From NCBI GenBank assembly GCA_034190875.2, contig CM067348.1, positions 48,093,229-48,157,228 on the forward strand: a DNA stretch of 64,000 nt. Direction: 5' to 3'. This document shows, one piece after another, positions 1-13,892 of this stretch (its first letter is position 1; each line of letters starts with the position of its first letter). This stretch comes from Urechis unicinctus. Its lineage: Eukaryota > Annelida > Polychaeta > Xenopneusta > Urechidae. Below the pieces are notes generated by a model, which saw nothing but the letters and a program-made list of their open reading frames with translations, made no database searches and was not told where the DNA came from. The position numbers and the translations under genes were made by a program.

Positions 1-1689
1 TAACATTGTTTACCTTGGAATTGCACCATACATTGATGCAACATCCGTCCATATTGTTCGCATGATATTACGGTTGGGGTTTGGTGCTTCGTTGTAAAGA
101 GCTCTTGTTGACAGAATTATCCAGATACAACCATGTTATAACGAGGTGAATCCTGCAAACCATTGATAGCGAGCGCTGCATATGAATATCCTCTATTCCG
201 CGAAACCAACTAATTAATCAAACATTGGTAATATCCCTGATCGAATGGGCCCGGTGTCAGATTCAATATTTGGCTCTCAATACCGCAACATGAGATTGTC
301 ATCAGAAGAGCTTTCAAGCAAATCTGACACTTCAGGCTAACGATGTTATGTTCTATTTCACGGCTTAAGCTTTCGTTTGCGTGAATCTTGAAGAAACCTA
401 TGTTTATAAATAACTGATGACACACATATATAAGACATCTGGCATCGGCCTGACTACAATTTTCGTATGCATAACGGCGTTTGATATATACAATATATCC
501 CCTTGGCGCGGTTCTATGTTTTAAAACATGAATTCGGATATGATTAGAGGCGTTTTGGTCATAGCAGCTATTGTTGAATCACAAGCGCGTGGTGTCATAT
601 TTTATGAATGTATGGATTTAGATGGACTGACTGGTAAACAGAAAAACTCATTATTTATTTATATGAAATCTGATCTATTGATTAAATGTGGTTGCCTTTC
701 CCTTCGTGGACATTTTGCGGTTCAACAAATACATTCACGACATGCACTTGACTGACTTATTAATATCTACACCATACTCTCTCCAGTTGCGCTTCGAATT
801 GCGCGGCAATCCATGATTAAATGTGTTGAATCGTTAGGCGGAGCACATTTAAGGTGAACATGACAAGCATGATGAGCACATTATGCATAATAAGATACTT
901 ATGTATTCACTTTTATTGAAGGAACGGGAAAGGCTCATTTTGTAGAAAAAAAGTAGATGGTATTGGCAGCAAATCTTGCATAGTACTTTTGGGAAGAGAG
1001 TCGTAAATGCAGATTAAAACACACGTTACAATCTAATGATTGATTCTGGCCACCTTCCTTGTATCACGGAAAAACCTGTACTATAGAATGTCAGACAGAA
1101 GAAGATCCACTGCGGTGTTTGATGCTACGTTTGTCACAATATTTCAAGATTATGAAGTAAAAAAATATAAACCGGTGCATTTACGTCGCGACCAAACATG
1201 GCAGCTGAGAACTTGTCTCTGAAATGCATGTTATTATTTTGTGGACGCTTTTATTTTGCTGATGGAACACTAATATCATTGATTATGGCTACACGTTCGA
1301 AGTATAGTAACACCTACTGACTAAGACCACACGCTGGTGCAAGTCATCCGTTAAACAATATATAGCATTTTTGATCAATTGACTGAGTGACATAAGTTTC
1401 TCAAAATTAATGCCTCAGATGCTCGAAATCTTGCCACGATCTGTAATGAGGCCGCAAATACGTTGAATATATGTCGGCCTAATTTAGTCGTATTAAGCTT
1501 TAGAAATTGTAATCACAATATGACAATAATACTGCGAGGTTAGTTTAGTGACTTCAGCCTTATGCAACACAATCACTTGCGCAATGTCCCCATCACGCAC
1601 ATGTGGTACCGAAAATTGAATCACTCTAACATGAAACGGCTACCAGGCGGCTGTTAAGACCTGTCATCGTAAATCTCTTTTGCTGTGTA

Positions 1690-2090
1690 TGGATGCCTTT
1701 GAAAGGCAATAAGCAGAGGTTATTGAACTGGTCAAGGCGCACCATGCCATATTATATACGGGCCCTGTTTCTGGCGGTGCAATAAGCAAATTTCTAAAAG
1801 AATAAATTTATTTTAGATCACCAACTTTGCCCATGGGTGGACGATAATGTACTTTTGCCAAAGTAAATAGGAGAATAGTGCGGGGGTGAATCGGATATGG
1901 ACAAATGGATGCAATGGGCGATTCGAAAATGGAATGTTGATATCGGTAGTGAATATTGCAAATGGCGGCATTGAAACGCTAATGTACTTTTCATTATTGT
2001 CCCTACATGAGGACAATATTGTTCCTGGTCATTTGTCACCTGTGTGTGTGTGTACATTAGCAGCTACATCGTTATTCATCTTTACACTTC
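1690..2090. repeat. old diverged duplicate, copy 1 (pairs with 6,590-6,870)
   Basis: Aligns by eye with 6,590-6,870. The best part is ungapped: the 84 bases from 1,713 differ at about 21 positions from the matching stretch near 6,620. Similarity resumes around the words GAATCG and ACAAATGGATG near 1,888-1,910, and again at a TACATCG..TTCATCTT stretch near 2,066, after about 100 extra bases in this copy. Read on the + strand the best part gives related peptides in both copies, sharing IELVKA and TGP, but this copy meets stops at 1,710 and 1,803. It may be a degraded interspersed repeat or a pseudo-exon. The family is unknown. Confidence 0.45.
2041..2053. repeat. short (TG)n tract
   Basis: Thirteen bases of perfect TG alternation. 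It falls inside the 117-codon open frame at 1,886-2,239, where it would encode alternating Val and Cys, which argues against that frame being a real gene. Confidence 0.9.
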
Positions 2091-4744
2091 TCTTTTTTGT
2101 ATCATTCATATTCAGTATTGGGTTCATAATCCACATCGCACGGTGCTACCTCTCTGTAAATCACGTGCGCAGTAACGTAACACTGGCAAGGTCAGTGTAT
2201 GCTACAGTCTATCTGCACTCCACAGAGTTCAGTATGTAAAGCCATGGTAACAGATCTGGATGAATTGCTAACTAGGATAAAACCGTAGACACTTGCGGCT
2301 ATTGTGTTTCCTGTAATCTTGTGCAACTTATGCGCCTTTTTAAGAACCTTCTTGCCAAGGATAGTTTCTCCTGTTGCACACATGCTAAACTGTATCATGC
2401 ACAGAAAAAATGTTGTACAATAGTTTGATAAACGCTATGCCTTTCATCTTAAAATACAGATAAACACAATTAAACAAGGCTAGATAGCTATCTAATATAC
2501 AGGCACTTACTATTTAATCAACCAGCTTCCGATATAATGCTATATGTGTAAATGCCCTATGCTGTAACGGATCTTCAGTTGGGTGGGCTTTCGTAATCGA
2601 TTGATTTACTAAACTGAATTAATGATCGCATCTAATTTGTGGCATTTTGTTAGACTAGAGCGCACATGCAGTTGCATTGGTAATAGACATTTGTAGGTCA
2701 AACAATATCAAGGTAACCGATGGACAAAATCAAGTGAATCTCCTCGAAAGAGAGATTATAATCAAAAGGTACAACAAGCAAGAGTAACACAGCTGCATAT
2801 TTCTGATGTCTGTCGAAGTGTTTCACATAAGCTCAACAAAGTGGTAACCAAGGCCAGATTATGTCAACATAATACTTTTCTTAAAGCGTATTTCGATACA
2901 TTTTCATTGAATATAGGGCCATTTTGGTAAGTATACGTCTGGTAAATTGGACACGACGCATTCAAAAAACGGCCACAGCCCTTGGTCAAGACGAAACCCC
3001 ACCAGGACACGCTGAATAGGTTGTGGGATGCAATACGATTCCACTTAACCTCTTGCAATGTCGATACGCCAGCATCCCCGATATGTCGAAATTCTGATTT
3101 TATCTTACTCATATAGGTGATATGGTTATTGGTGAGCATGATAAACGTTTTTACATATGTGGCTCGAACCCTTCTACGAACGTAAACAATACCTACATGT
3201 TAAGCATGAGACACCTCGAGAGCAGAACGTTATGAATTGATTGATACATCGCAATGTATTAATGAAATGCAATATCAAGCATCATAAGCATGAATTTCAA
3301 TGCCACACATGTTCACTTATAAAGCTGCATTATTCTTGTAAAAGTTCAGATAAACCTGCTTTCTCTCTATGCAGATAATCTTCCACTCATGGGTATGATA
3401 TTGCAGCAATGGTCGGCCCAACGTTGCGTAAAAACATTACATAGATATGGCCCTGCGGCTGCAGGCGTTAGGTAATCAGATTCATGAAATGTGAACACAT
3501 GCAGATTATTAAGAGCTCGTATCATACAAATGCAGCTACAGGCGCAGATAGTTGCAGTCAGTGATCGCCTAGGGACATTTAAATCCACTACTATTTAATC
3601 ACTGAGTGTTGATGTAATGCGACATATAGACTATTCTGTTACCAAGAGGTCTGAATTCGTTTGATTATATTATGGCAAGTTATTGTTAACTCGAATAGTG
3701 AGAGCAGCGTCCTTTAGCCAACCAATATGCCCTACCGGAACTTTTTCGAAATCGTTTCGGGTGTTATCAGCTTTGAAGAGTCTCAGTGTCAGGTTTTCGA
3801 ATTAAAGTTGATAACATGGGATGCCACTCTACTTGGTTTTTAATATTTAAAACATATACTTATCGCTTCTGTTCGCTGTTGGCACCATCGGTGTACAATA
3901 CACATGATTGGCGTGCTGTCTCGCCACATATGATATCTATATGATATTTAGCCTCCCGTTTCACCTCTTTGTGGTACATTATTAAGATAGCTTTGCTGTA
4001 CAATAGATTGACGCTGTTCATTGCTATTATTCAATTCAAAATAAGGATTCATTTGTACAAATGGCAGTCGTCAGATATAAGCAAACAATATGTGTTGAGT
4101 CGTTATGCGAGTATACGCTCACTTGTGTAAAGCCTTTGTCTGGTTGATGAATCCATCATATTGTAAATGGCGTTTTCTCAGCTGCCGTACTCGAAACTTT
4201 GTTATCATGTTTGCCTCACATATAAATCTGTCTGACAGCGTAAGCATTTATTGTGTGAAACAACGAATGCATTAATATCTGCCACCTGAGCTTTAACATC
4301 TTATATTCATCGTATGATAACACGAACATATTTAGTGGTTTTACAATGAATGTTGATCGTCCCTCACATTGATTTTCATAGCCATAGGGCTTGTCATACT
4401 CTATATATTTAATATAAAGCATCATACGCTGTTCTCTTAGTGCCGCTTGAAAATTGTCCACCTATGTTTGAGTTGATTTGTAGAACGATGGAATTAATAT
4501 CACGTCTTATGACCCCTCCAGTGTTGTTGTTAATCACTGTCTTTTAGCACCATTATACTTCCTATGTTGAAGTGTAACAATTGACCAGGTACCATTACTG
4601 GCTGTTTCTGTTTCACCAGACATGTTATCGTTAGAAAGAAGATACGCTCTATAGCTTAAGCTTGGAATGAATAGTCAATATTAATGTTATATTTGGTTTG
4701 TAAGTTTGTACAAGGTCACTAGCACATCTTTCATGCCATGCCTC

Positions 4745-4870
4745 AATAGCCCGCGAGTTGGACCTTGTCAAACGCACCTTGGATCAGCATTCATCCCGTG
4801 ACGGACCATGGGATCAATGCTTGCCCTGAATATAACTCATCGGTGACATTTCTATCTACCCGGGTCATAG
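4745..4870. repeat. possible old duplicate, copy 1 (pairs with 10,690-10,865)
   Basis: A chain of short matches in the same order links this stretch to 10,690-10,865: TTGGAC, ACGGAC, GGATCA, TTGCCCTG, GGTGACAT and TACCCGGGT. The second copy has about 45 extra bases before the last word. Similarity between the words is low, so this is tentative. Confidence 0.25.
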
Positions 4871-5115
4871 TTATACTGACTCCACAGGTATAGAGCACGC
4901 TATGGATCAACTCCTACAATCAATGTTGCAGGGATATGGTGCATATATGTTACTAATGCACAGCATGCATTAACGGAATCGAACAGAGTTATTATTCGAG
5001 CTGCAATCTACAGCTACCTAGTTTACAATGGTTAAAAAAGTATAAAAGTAGTAGTGAACGTTTTTTTTCGGCCATCAGACAAGTAATAATCTACTTCGCT
5101 ATTGCACTATTGACC

Positions 5116-5141
5116 GATTTGTCGTTTATAAATGACAAATC
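5116..5141. other. 26-bp near-perfect palindrome
   Basis: The arms GATTTGTC and GACAAATC are exact reverse complements. They enclose a G, the self-complementary TTTATAAA and a T, so the whole 26 bp is a palindrome apart from one central mismatched pair. No T-run follows and no gene adjoins. It could form a hairpin or be a dyad binding site, or it may be chance in AT-rich DNA. Confidence 0.7.
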
Positions 5142-6283
5142 TACGACCAATGTGCGACGTCTGAAAGGTTTGATTGTGACGTTATTAATGTTTAAGGGCC
5201 ATACATATGCCATTTTATCACATAGCTCACTTGTATGTACAGTTTATGCAATTAAACGTTAAAACAGAAATTGGAAAAACAACATTCGAAAAATCAAGCC
5301 TTATTTATTATATTGCCAACTGCTATACGTAAATGCAAAAATGAGTAAACATGTATCCTTGCTCAATTGCTACATAGCGATATGTCTTACATGCCAGTTT
5401 AATAGTTTTATTTGTGCTGATCTGACCATAACTGTCCCCTTCATGTTTGTGCCAGGCGTCTATGTCAGTCTACATATGAACCAGTCGCACTCGTTAGCCT
5501 TGTTTATATGCTTAACTTGTACAATTAAGAAGTGCAACGCAGCGGAAAGCTGTTGATGCTTAGGTATTCGGAAGTACAGCCTATATTACAATCATTCGAC
5601 GCATAGAATAGCATACTTCGCGCTATAACTTCAAACCTTCCTTTAAACGTTCAAACCACTCACTCAGAGCGTATCGCCCTGACTGTGACTAAATATAAAT
5701 GCATATGACATTTTATTGCTAAATATAACTGCACGTTCCCAAAGAGCCGATATATGTGTGTGTAATGTCGCTGATGGATTATTTTATTACGTAGTCGTCT
5801 CACATGATTATGTTGTGACACAAAATCGTGTGATTGAAATGGATATATCATCTATTCAAACAAGAGCATCCGTCAATGTGAATTGACGAAACCATGTCTG
5901 GATATATTGTCGATTTCTGTGATAACACCGGCTATAATTTCGTTCCCATGGCTTACTTTATCTTACAAGGTTGATCGATTACCCCCAGGATCACTATGAG
6001 ATTCCGTGCTTAATCACAACTGATGTTGGCAGAAAGGGTATTACCGTGTCTAACATGGTCAGTCAGAGGGGGAAATTGAAACTTGTATTACTGGAAACGG
6101 ATTTTTAGGAAAGTAATAATCCCAAATACGTCTACACCGGCCCTAGTGTGCCGTCAAGCAATTGCTGATAGCAATACAAGAAAACTTTTTAATCAATCGT
6201 GAACATCAAGTTCGGAACATGCGTCAAGGTTCATTTCGTCAAATATCGTTTCCTTTCTGATAAAAACTACATTTACCGATTCT

Positions 6284-6302
6284 CCACTGCCATTTGCAGT
6301 GG
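6284..6302. other. small hairpin, 7-bp stem
   Basis: CCACTGC and GCAGTGG pair exactly around a five-base loop. This is a G/C-rich stem in AT-rich surroundings, with no adjoining gene or T-run. Role unknown; chance is possible. Confidence 0.6.
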
Positions 6303-6589
6303 TATAATTTCAAGCTGTGAGCCCTGACATTTTAAAGAATTTTGTTAAGTCATATAGCTTACTTTAGCCGTTGCATGAAAAAAATTCTAAAATATGGAAC
6401 GCAACTGGATATTTCAAACTGAAGTTAAAATTTTGAAGATTGCATTGTTAGCGCATTTCTCAATAAGAATAATAGCATTGGCCTTCTGAATGCCTTCAAA
6501 ACGGTTACAATCTGTTCATTTCAGCAATCGGACATAAACGAAACAAAAAAGAATCACATCGAGATCTGCACATGTGCTTAGTGAGAACC

Positions 6590-6870
6590 ATCAAATCAAC
6601 GATGTTGATGCTTTTACGGGCAGTGGTTATTGAATTGGTCAAGGCAACGCATAACATATTGCACACGGGCCCTTCTCCTTGCGTTGCAAAAAGCCTGTTT
6701 CTTGCATTCATTGCTGCAATTGGGAGTTGCTCTTTCATCTTATACGACATATTGTACCTTTGGAGCAGAATGCATATCGAAAAATGAAGCTGGATTGAAT
6801 CGATATTTAACAAATGGATGAAATAGCTTATTCATTACTCAATGGGTTACATCGCTTTTCATCTTAGCTG
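6590..6870. repeat. old diverged duplicate, copy 2 (pairs with 1,690-2,090)
   Basis: Second member of the pair described at 1,690-2,090. The matching part lies inside a 71-codon open frame at 6,572-6,787 (+), which covers the shared IELVKA and TGP words and has a hydrophobic stretch further on. No start context or neighbouring exon supports a gene. About three quarters of bases match over the best 84. Whether both derive from a mobile repeat or from a small local duplication cannot be told. Confidence 0.45.
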
Positions 6871-9800
6871 AGTAATGTAGAAATGCATTGAATCTCGTCT
6901 CACTGTCACAACTATAGTTTGTGGCCCGAATGACATTACAGGGCATCAATCTCTGATTATGGACGTTGCCTAGAAACTGAATTGTTTAATCAGATGCATA
7001 TTGCAGATTACATGTGACCAGTCGTGGCCTTGCATTGTAACTTCGGGCGACACTTGACATCACATTACATGGCAATTATGCAATGCAATAGTAAATTAAG
7101 TCAATGCATGATTGTTATATTAACTGTACAAAGTGGACATCTGGTCCCATTTGCGTCGCAACGCCAACCAACATCGCTTGATTACGTGTTGGTGATGTTC
7201 GTAAAAACACATGATCAGCCCACCAAATATGGTTGAAAACATCGGTAGCTCACTAGTTATGAAACGCTCGACTTTCGGTTTTTGTTTGATATTGAGGATA
7301 ATTAAAGTTCGGAGACGCCATCAAAACCTTAGCGACTTTGTGTGACATGAATAAAACTGAGTGCAATGGAATAGGTAAATTAATATAGTGCTAAGATGTC
7401 GAATTCATTTGATCATTATGCGGCACGAACCCATGCGATTAACATCGGTAAACAGCTACTCAACAGAGAGCTTCCAACGATGTGGATCAACTTAGGACAA
7501 AAATATGTCTACAAAATATATAAAAGGTTTGGGATAAAACTGCAGAAGTTAGGGGTTATTGTGGTTTATTTAACCGTCTGTTCCATTTTGACCCGCTTTT
7601 ACTTTTGATGTGAAGTTCCCCTGTGGTACACCATCTAAATTGTATATCGTACAGACCGGCCATGCGCTAGAGCTGTGATTTCGACTACACTGCACGATCG
7701 GCTAATATACACACTGACGTTGATTTCGAATTACAGGTGAACATAGGTAAGTATGGTAGGTAATACTTGACTGGCTGCACCCATTCGCATTATTAAGGTT
7801 TATATTGAGAGATATGTGATGCTCTTTACTTGACTTCGACCTGACAAAACTCGATTAGGATAAACACTGATTTAATTAAGATAATACGTTATGTATATTT
7901 GCTACATAAATATGGTTAATCGTTGATCAAACCCACCGTTCTTGGTGGCTCAATCTTGACTTGTTAACATCATTCATCTTGTTGTTATACATTTCGACGC
8001 GTATCAAACGGCATATCATAGGATATAATCGAATTGAAACTTAATCTGTACGTTTTGTAGAATTCTGTTATCACTGGGAACATTGGATAATGTATGTTAT
8101 TGATGTGATTATTATCCCTCAGGTTATCACAACAAATCGAAAGATGTTGCAACAAATCTTACTCAGTGAAGATACGTTAGGGACGAGTGATTATGTGTTA
8201 TTTCAGAAAAATAAAAGTAATTGTTGTGGCTTTAAGATCGCAAGTGACAATCGAATAAGACAAGCTATAGACAGCTGTTTTGATCATATAGCTATATATA
8301 ACTGTAGCTGTTGGTAAAAGCTCAGATAAAGACATAAACGCAGCGTGTGACGGCATTGAGTGCAAGGTTACAGCACTAGACCCGCGCATCATGCATATAT
8401 ATCGGTAATTTGTGTCAAGCAAAAGGCTGCTGGTATTGTGAAGCTAATACTTATTCTTGGACAATTGAGCAAAGACCAGAAGGGGACTGGCTGCATCTGA
8501 GATTTGGAGCAGTTAAATTAGCGGGAATAGCTCAGCCAATGTCGCTGTAATTGATTTATCGACATTGTTGCCAAATCTCACAAAAACAGCATAAGGGACT
8601 TTAACGTTGCTACTTAAGCATCTCGATACAGGAGAGTCCATCTTAATGCTAATACTTCTGCAACGTTCTGATCTAACACTACGGTCTATTTAGGGATGAT
8701 AGATCGACAGAATCGATTCCTTTTATTTTGCCTTTTATTGAGTTTAATGTGAAATGGATGGGCGAGATACATTTTATACACCTCTACTTCACAAACCTAT
8801 ACCCACTTGACCTGAAGCGAATATTTCTTCCTACCACGAAATCTGATATTAGTTAAATTGGATGATTTGTCAAAGTAGGTGTCCAATACGGTCTGCTTCA
8901 CATTATTGTTATTCACAACACTGTTCGAAGAAGGAGTTTCAGTATATGCAACGGAGGCAAAGGACGCTGATACCGCCTGGAACTAACTGAATTACCACGG
9001 GCAAAAAAGTGCTGCAGTAGAACTATTATTACAGTTCATTTCGGTGAATTACGCGACATGAATATCTGCTTGTCTACCGGAAAACTGCGAAGATAGCGCA
9101 ACAGCAGGCGGTCTAAGACTTACTGGAGAGAGCGAAGAACGGCAATTTACATTTGGTACTAGCATTGGTGTTTTTTGCAGGCAGCTGCAAAGTGCAAAGA
9201 GCCTATCCAATCCGCCAATTATGCACCATACATTTATCACATAACCATTCAGCATGCTTATCAGCATATCGTAGTCAGGTATCGGAAGGTAACTTGGTGA
9301 TTTTTTGCTTTTTAGTCAATGTGTCTGAAATCACTGCTAATAAATAGCACTGATAGTCATGCAAAGATAATAGGACCCACCTATTGTGATAATAGCTTGT
9401 CTTAATGGTTGAAAAATTCCATTTAGCAGAACATGTCAAGGAAGCGCAGTGTTTGGCTGTCGCTCCTGTCATACTCAAGCTTGTTGTTAATACCTATTGA
9501 GTAGTTTAACTTTGTCCGCCGTACTCACCTGACGACGCATATTGATCTCTGCAAGGCGATATTACTGTAGATCAATGGAATAGTGTTTGATTTTTATCGC
9601 TGCAGCTTAGGTTTTGCTGCGCTGTCTGGGCTACGCATTTTGTGAGGACAAAGTTTTATGAACAAAACAATGCAATCAGTATTACCCACCCATATTACAG
9701 TCGCAATAGCATCATTGGATGGTACAATCTCAGCATCGATTATGGGAGCAGCTAGGCTCTCATCATCGATGGATTTACCCGTTTGAAATGTATCCGGTAT

Positions 9801-10689
9801 CTGTATTAACCTTCGCTTCTGCACACTAATAACAACGTTTATTATGTCTAAGGCTAAGGTGACAAAATCCAACATTAGCATTTGATACATGATCCTTACC
9901 ATAACCGGTGTGTGTCGTAAAATGAGTGCCATTTGGCGATCAAACAATCATCTATCAAGCACCGTGGGGATTCGCAACTGCCATTACAAAGCAGAAATTG
10001 TAGGATTTTGTGTTAGCTAATGACTTTTACGCTACAATTCTGTCTATCAGTATCAATTGACGCATCTACGTTGGTGACATTATTTTCATGGATCCAGCCA
10101 ATCTTTCAAAGTAAGCAACATCAATCGCTCCCTAAATAGTACGCAGAAGCACAATTTGGGTCAATGACAGAGTACATATCATCATACCTGTCCTGTCCGA
10201 CGATCAGTATACAACAGCCTAAACTGAGACATAAACTATATTCACGAACCGTGTCATTATACGTGCGCACATCTGAATATATTAAACTATTTATAACGGA
10301 TAATAACCGCATCAAAGTCTAATTAGTGCGGCGTAGTGTCAATAGGCGTCGAATTGCAACCGACAATATGTGGGTTTAATTCATAATATGACCGGTTGCT
10401 CGTTAGTCACATAGTCATCGTTTATAAATATGAAAAGGAGGTTTTACTATTTATTTTTGGTCTTATATAAGGCTCGCTGGTGAGTTCTATTGCACTTGCA
10501 TATCATCGAACCAATTTGTCACTGCTTTACTTCGTAAACATTTAATTTGCCTCTATATATCGAACGCGAGCCACTTCATCGTGATAAATATTCACTTGAA
10601 GCCTGTAACTTATGTTGGTTTAATAGGCACCATGTTGATATGTAAAGCAACTACTCCTGAGTATGAGTTTGATCTAGGTTGGAGATTAC

Positions 10690-10865
10690 ACTCATTGGAC
10701 TAGTGTACGGTCAATTGGCTTCGGTGCAGCCTAATGTGTACGGACGTGGATCATATCATTGCCCTGTACATGCGATTATTATGGTGACATCTTAGAATGA
10801 TATTTTGTGATGCCGTCTTCGATAATGTAAGCATTTTGAGTAATATGTCTATACCCGGGTAGTCT
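10690..10865. repeat. possible old duplicate, copy 2 (pairs with 4,745-4,870)
   Basis: Shares an ordered series of 6-9 base words with 4,745-4,870, ending in TACCCGGGT. No coding frame links the two. Tentative. Confidence 0.25.
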
Positions 10866-13494
10866 ACAACCTCAGCGAAGCTCAAGATGCTTGTAATAGA
10901 TTATCGTGTTCACTATTTTATGCCAATTAAATTTATGAAACAAAACAAATTAAACTTGTAATGCCCTGTTTGCATACTGTGTCTTTATGATTTCCTAGAC
11001 TAAGCGAGTTTTTGAATTTACGCTGGAATTAACAAGACGCTCTTTTCAACGTTTCTTTCGTTTGTCATGCGTGCACAAAAAGCTACTTTTTGCACCATAA
11101 ATCCCCGGTTTGTACGATGCAAATATTTGACATTAGCATACCCTGAGGGACGTCAGTAAATGCAACAACAGAGTAACAAATCCGCAAAGTTTGATGGAAT
11201 AAACGGAAAGCTTTCCTCATTGCAAAAGGCCTCTTTGGTCATCACGCATGTACAAAAGACTCTTTTTCACTATCAATCCATAGTCATTTTTTTAATATAA
11301 ATGATCACAATATATTAATAGAGTGCGATTTGTGTTGCACGCTACCGCATACTTACACTTTCTCCCACAAGCTAAAATTCTCTAGATTAACTAAGGATGA
11401 AGATAACAGAAGCAGAAGTCAGCATTTCGTTTGCACCGTTTATGTAATTGCCTAAATTAAATTTATTGCAAAAGCCAGGAAATTGGTCAAGCCTAGAATT
11501 TATGGATAGAGCTTGAGTTGCTCATTGTTGTACTGTCAAAAGATCTTACGTCATAATAGTTTCTAGTCAATAGTCGTGGTACCATAAATTCTAACGAGGG
11601 TTCAGTATTGAATAATTGCACTTTGAGTTGATAACCACATTACCACTATGTTGCGCTCCAGGGGCCATGTGAATATGCAGCTACCTGGCAGTTCGCGCAG
11701 ATAATGAGATTCTGACATTCCCAACTATTATAAACGTCCAGAAACATATTACTCATCAAACCGAAACGTTTCACAAATAAAACGCTATATTTCATAGCAC
11801 TCACAGACATACACAATAGCCACTTAGACGCTGCAGCAGTGTAAATATAGAGACCTATACCTGGCCATGTGAGAAACCCTTAAACATGTTCTTGAGCCGC
11901 TTCCCGCATGAGCGATTACATACTAATAATGTGAGCTGCATGGTTCCGTATAATCAGCAGCCACTAATTCAGGGTTGTTTATCCCAAGAGACTATGCATT
12001 CATGGCGTAAAAACATCAATAATTAATTATGGTGGATCGCCCGGTTGCTTGTACAAATATCCTGAGAGTCCCTAATTCATTACTTGTTATGTAGCCAACC
12101 AAGCAGTCGAACGACTATCCGAATTACACATTGCAAGGCAGTTGTGTAGCGCAACTGCTCGGTAAGTTTTACCACCTCTTGAAGCTACATTGCGTGACAC
12201 CCAACGTGTTTAGATAACGTACGTTAATGTATGCAATTAGTGAGGTCAGTGACGTCGCTCTTTATTTGTTATTCACTGATGTGCAAAACTTTTATAGCAA
12301 AAACGCGACAACAATGAAATAATATTACCATAGTGCACGGCTATAATCTGATTGACGTGCATATTGTTGATTCAACAAGCAGCCATTATTCGTCAGGTTT
12401 TGCGTTGCATGATAGCCATCGCGCTTGGATAGCTTCATTGTGTCATTAGACTTTTGTGAATAGGATCTCATCGCGTGATGTCTTGAGAACCTTAAATAAG
12501 AGGATAAATTACCACTCAGGTTATTTACGTTAAGTAAACAATGATCCAATTTCAAGTTGTATTATTTCTTGTCACCTTTGATGTGCAATTGTGAGATGTC
12601 ACGCCGAAATTATAATGACTGTTTAAATGTAGCAATCGGAGCTCATTTCCTTTAGAATACCCTCCCAAGCAGGCGATCAGGAAATCTGAAAAAGTGCTCT
12701 CAGCGCAATCATCACAGCAACATATGGCCAGGTTACTTAATACCAATAAGCACGTGTTCACACCGTGGAGATGGTCCATCATTGATATAGCTGTACCTTG
12801 CTTCTTCTACATAGCAGGTTACCTAGTAGTGTTTATAGTCGGAATAGTATAACACCACATGTGCTATCACTCTCCTACAATACCCTTATCAGCATTGCAT
12901 GATATTAATAGTCCGCAGCAAGCCAACGATTCGAGCAGCTATAAAGTATGTAGGCTTTTCAAGTCTTCGTAGATGCTGGTCTTAATTCATCATATGACGT
13001 GGCTGTTTATCTCTTCTGCATGCATCTAAATAAGGAAGCAGCACCCAATTGGCAGTGTCATCTACAGGTCACAACTTCAATCATGGAATAGTGTGTTTTG
13101 TGTGAGCTGATCACCCAGAGACGCAGCAATGTTCCGTGTTAATCCATTCTTAAGGAAAGTCTCTGATCGGGGTCCATTAAGTGGAGACTACATGTTTAGG
13201 GGGAACTACTTTATGTTACTCTGTATTTCTTGTTGCTCAGGTACCTAGTATGCAGCCAAATTAGACAAGTGTCATATAATGCCTCGTAAACCGATCATAT
13301 TGAGTAAACATATTTCTTCACAGTATACAAGCATCGAATAAGAAATGTCACAATGCGTGCGCTTGCTGACATTTGCGACCATATTTTTCGATTTTAACTT
13401 CATATTCATTTCAAAAAGTATTCTCACGATATCATTTCAGACCTTTACAAACACTGTATTATCGAATCTCTGGTAAACGCATATCATGTTACTT

Positions 13495-13513
13495 TGTGTG
13501 TGTGTGTGTGTGT
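13495..13513. repeat. (TG)n microsatellite beside the left edge of the array
   Basis: About nine and a half TG units, ending 33 bp before the first base that aligns with duplicon B. The other two junctions carry (TA)n instead. It may mark the original edge of the duplicated segment. Confidence 0.9.
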
Positions 13514-13693
13514 CTCTATTGCAATAAGATTTCATCAATATAGCAGGGCGTATAACAGTGTTATCTTGTTGTGGCGTTAAATCTTATCGTATGGATCGAC
13601 ACGCATCCTAGCTTAGGTACCTATGTATAACTCAAATGACGACTTTTACTATGGTGGACGAACAGTTAAATTAGTATAAGTTACCGATATTAT

Positions 13694-13892
13694 CTCATGT
13701 ATGACTGATGCATATCTGATTGTGTGCAGCAAGAGCACGAACACGAGGTGCACTGTGTCTCGTCCAAATCCGATCGTAACAATTGCTGCTAGTCATTAGG
13801 GCGCCTGCTTGACGCTGTATCAGACAAAACGGCACCTTCCACCGTAGAACTGTCTGACAAGACAAATACTTGGGTATCATAGCTGTTATCGA
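13694..13892. repeat. R1 repeat, copy in duplicon A
   Basis: Member of a dispersed family of about 200-330 bp found three times per duplicon. Shared landmarks in order are ATATCTGATTGTGTGCAGC, then a TCGTCC..TCCGA block, GCTGCTAGTCATTA, CGCCTGCTTG, CAGACAAAACGGCA and ATCATAGCTGTTAT. R1 to R3 align with each other at roughly 70 percent by eye in the core. No frame is kept open across the three types. The family is unknown; it is older than the large duplication because all three types occur in all three duplicons. Confidence 0.65.

Larger units (their letters stand above)
1..13545. other. single-copy AT-rich flank without recognisable genes
   Basis: This stretch lies left of the duplicon array. 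I see no gene in it: the open frames on either strand are short, begin and end without supporting context, and none carries a motif or domain I recognise. The longest are 117 codons at 1,886-2,239 (+) and 9,594-9,947 (-). I found no tRNA-like arms, rRNA stretches, polyA-tailed retroelements or terminal inverted repeats. It holds two weak old duplicate pairs, short (TG)n tracts and two small hairpins, listed separately. It does not visibly match the duplicons to its right. It could be intergenic DNA or part of a very large intron; the sequence alone does not decide. Confidence 0.6.

Noticed and set aside
1886-2239. 117-codon + strand frame with a possible membrane segment.
   Set aside because: It runs through a (TG)n tract and is not kept in the related stretch at 6,590-6,870.
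9594-9947. 117-codon minus-strand frame with hydrophobic stretches.
   Set aside because: No recognisable motif, no second copy to test and no supporting exon context. Length within chance at this base composition.
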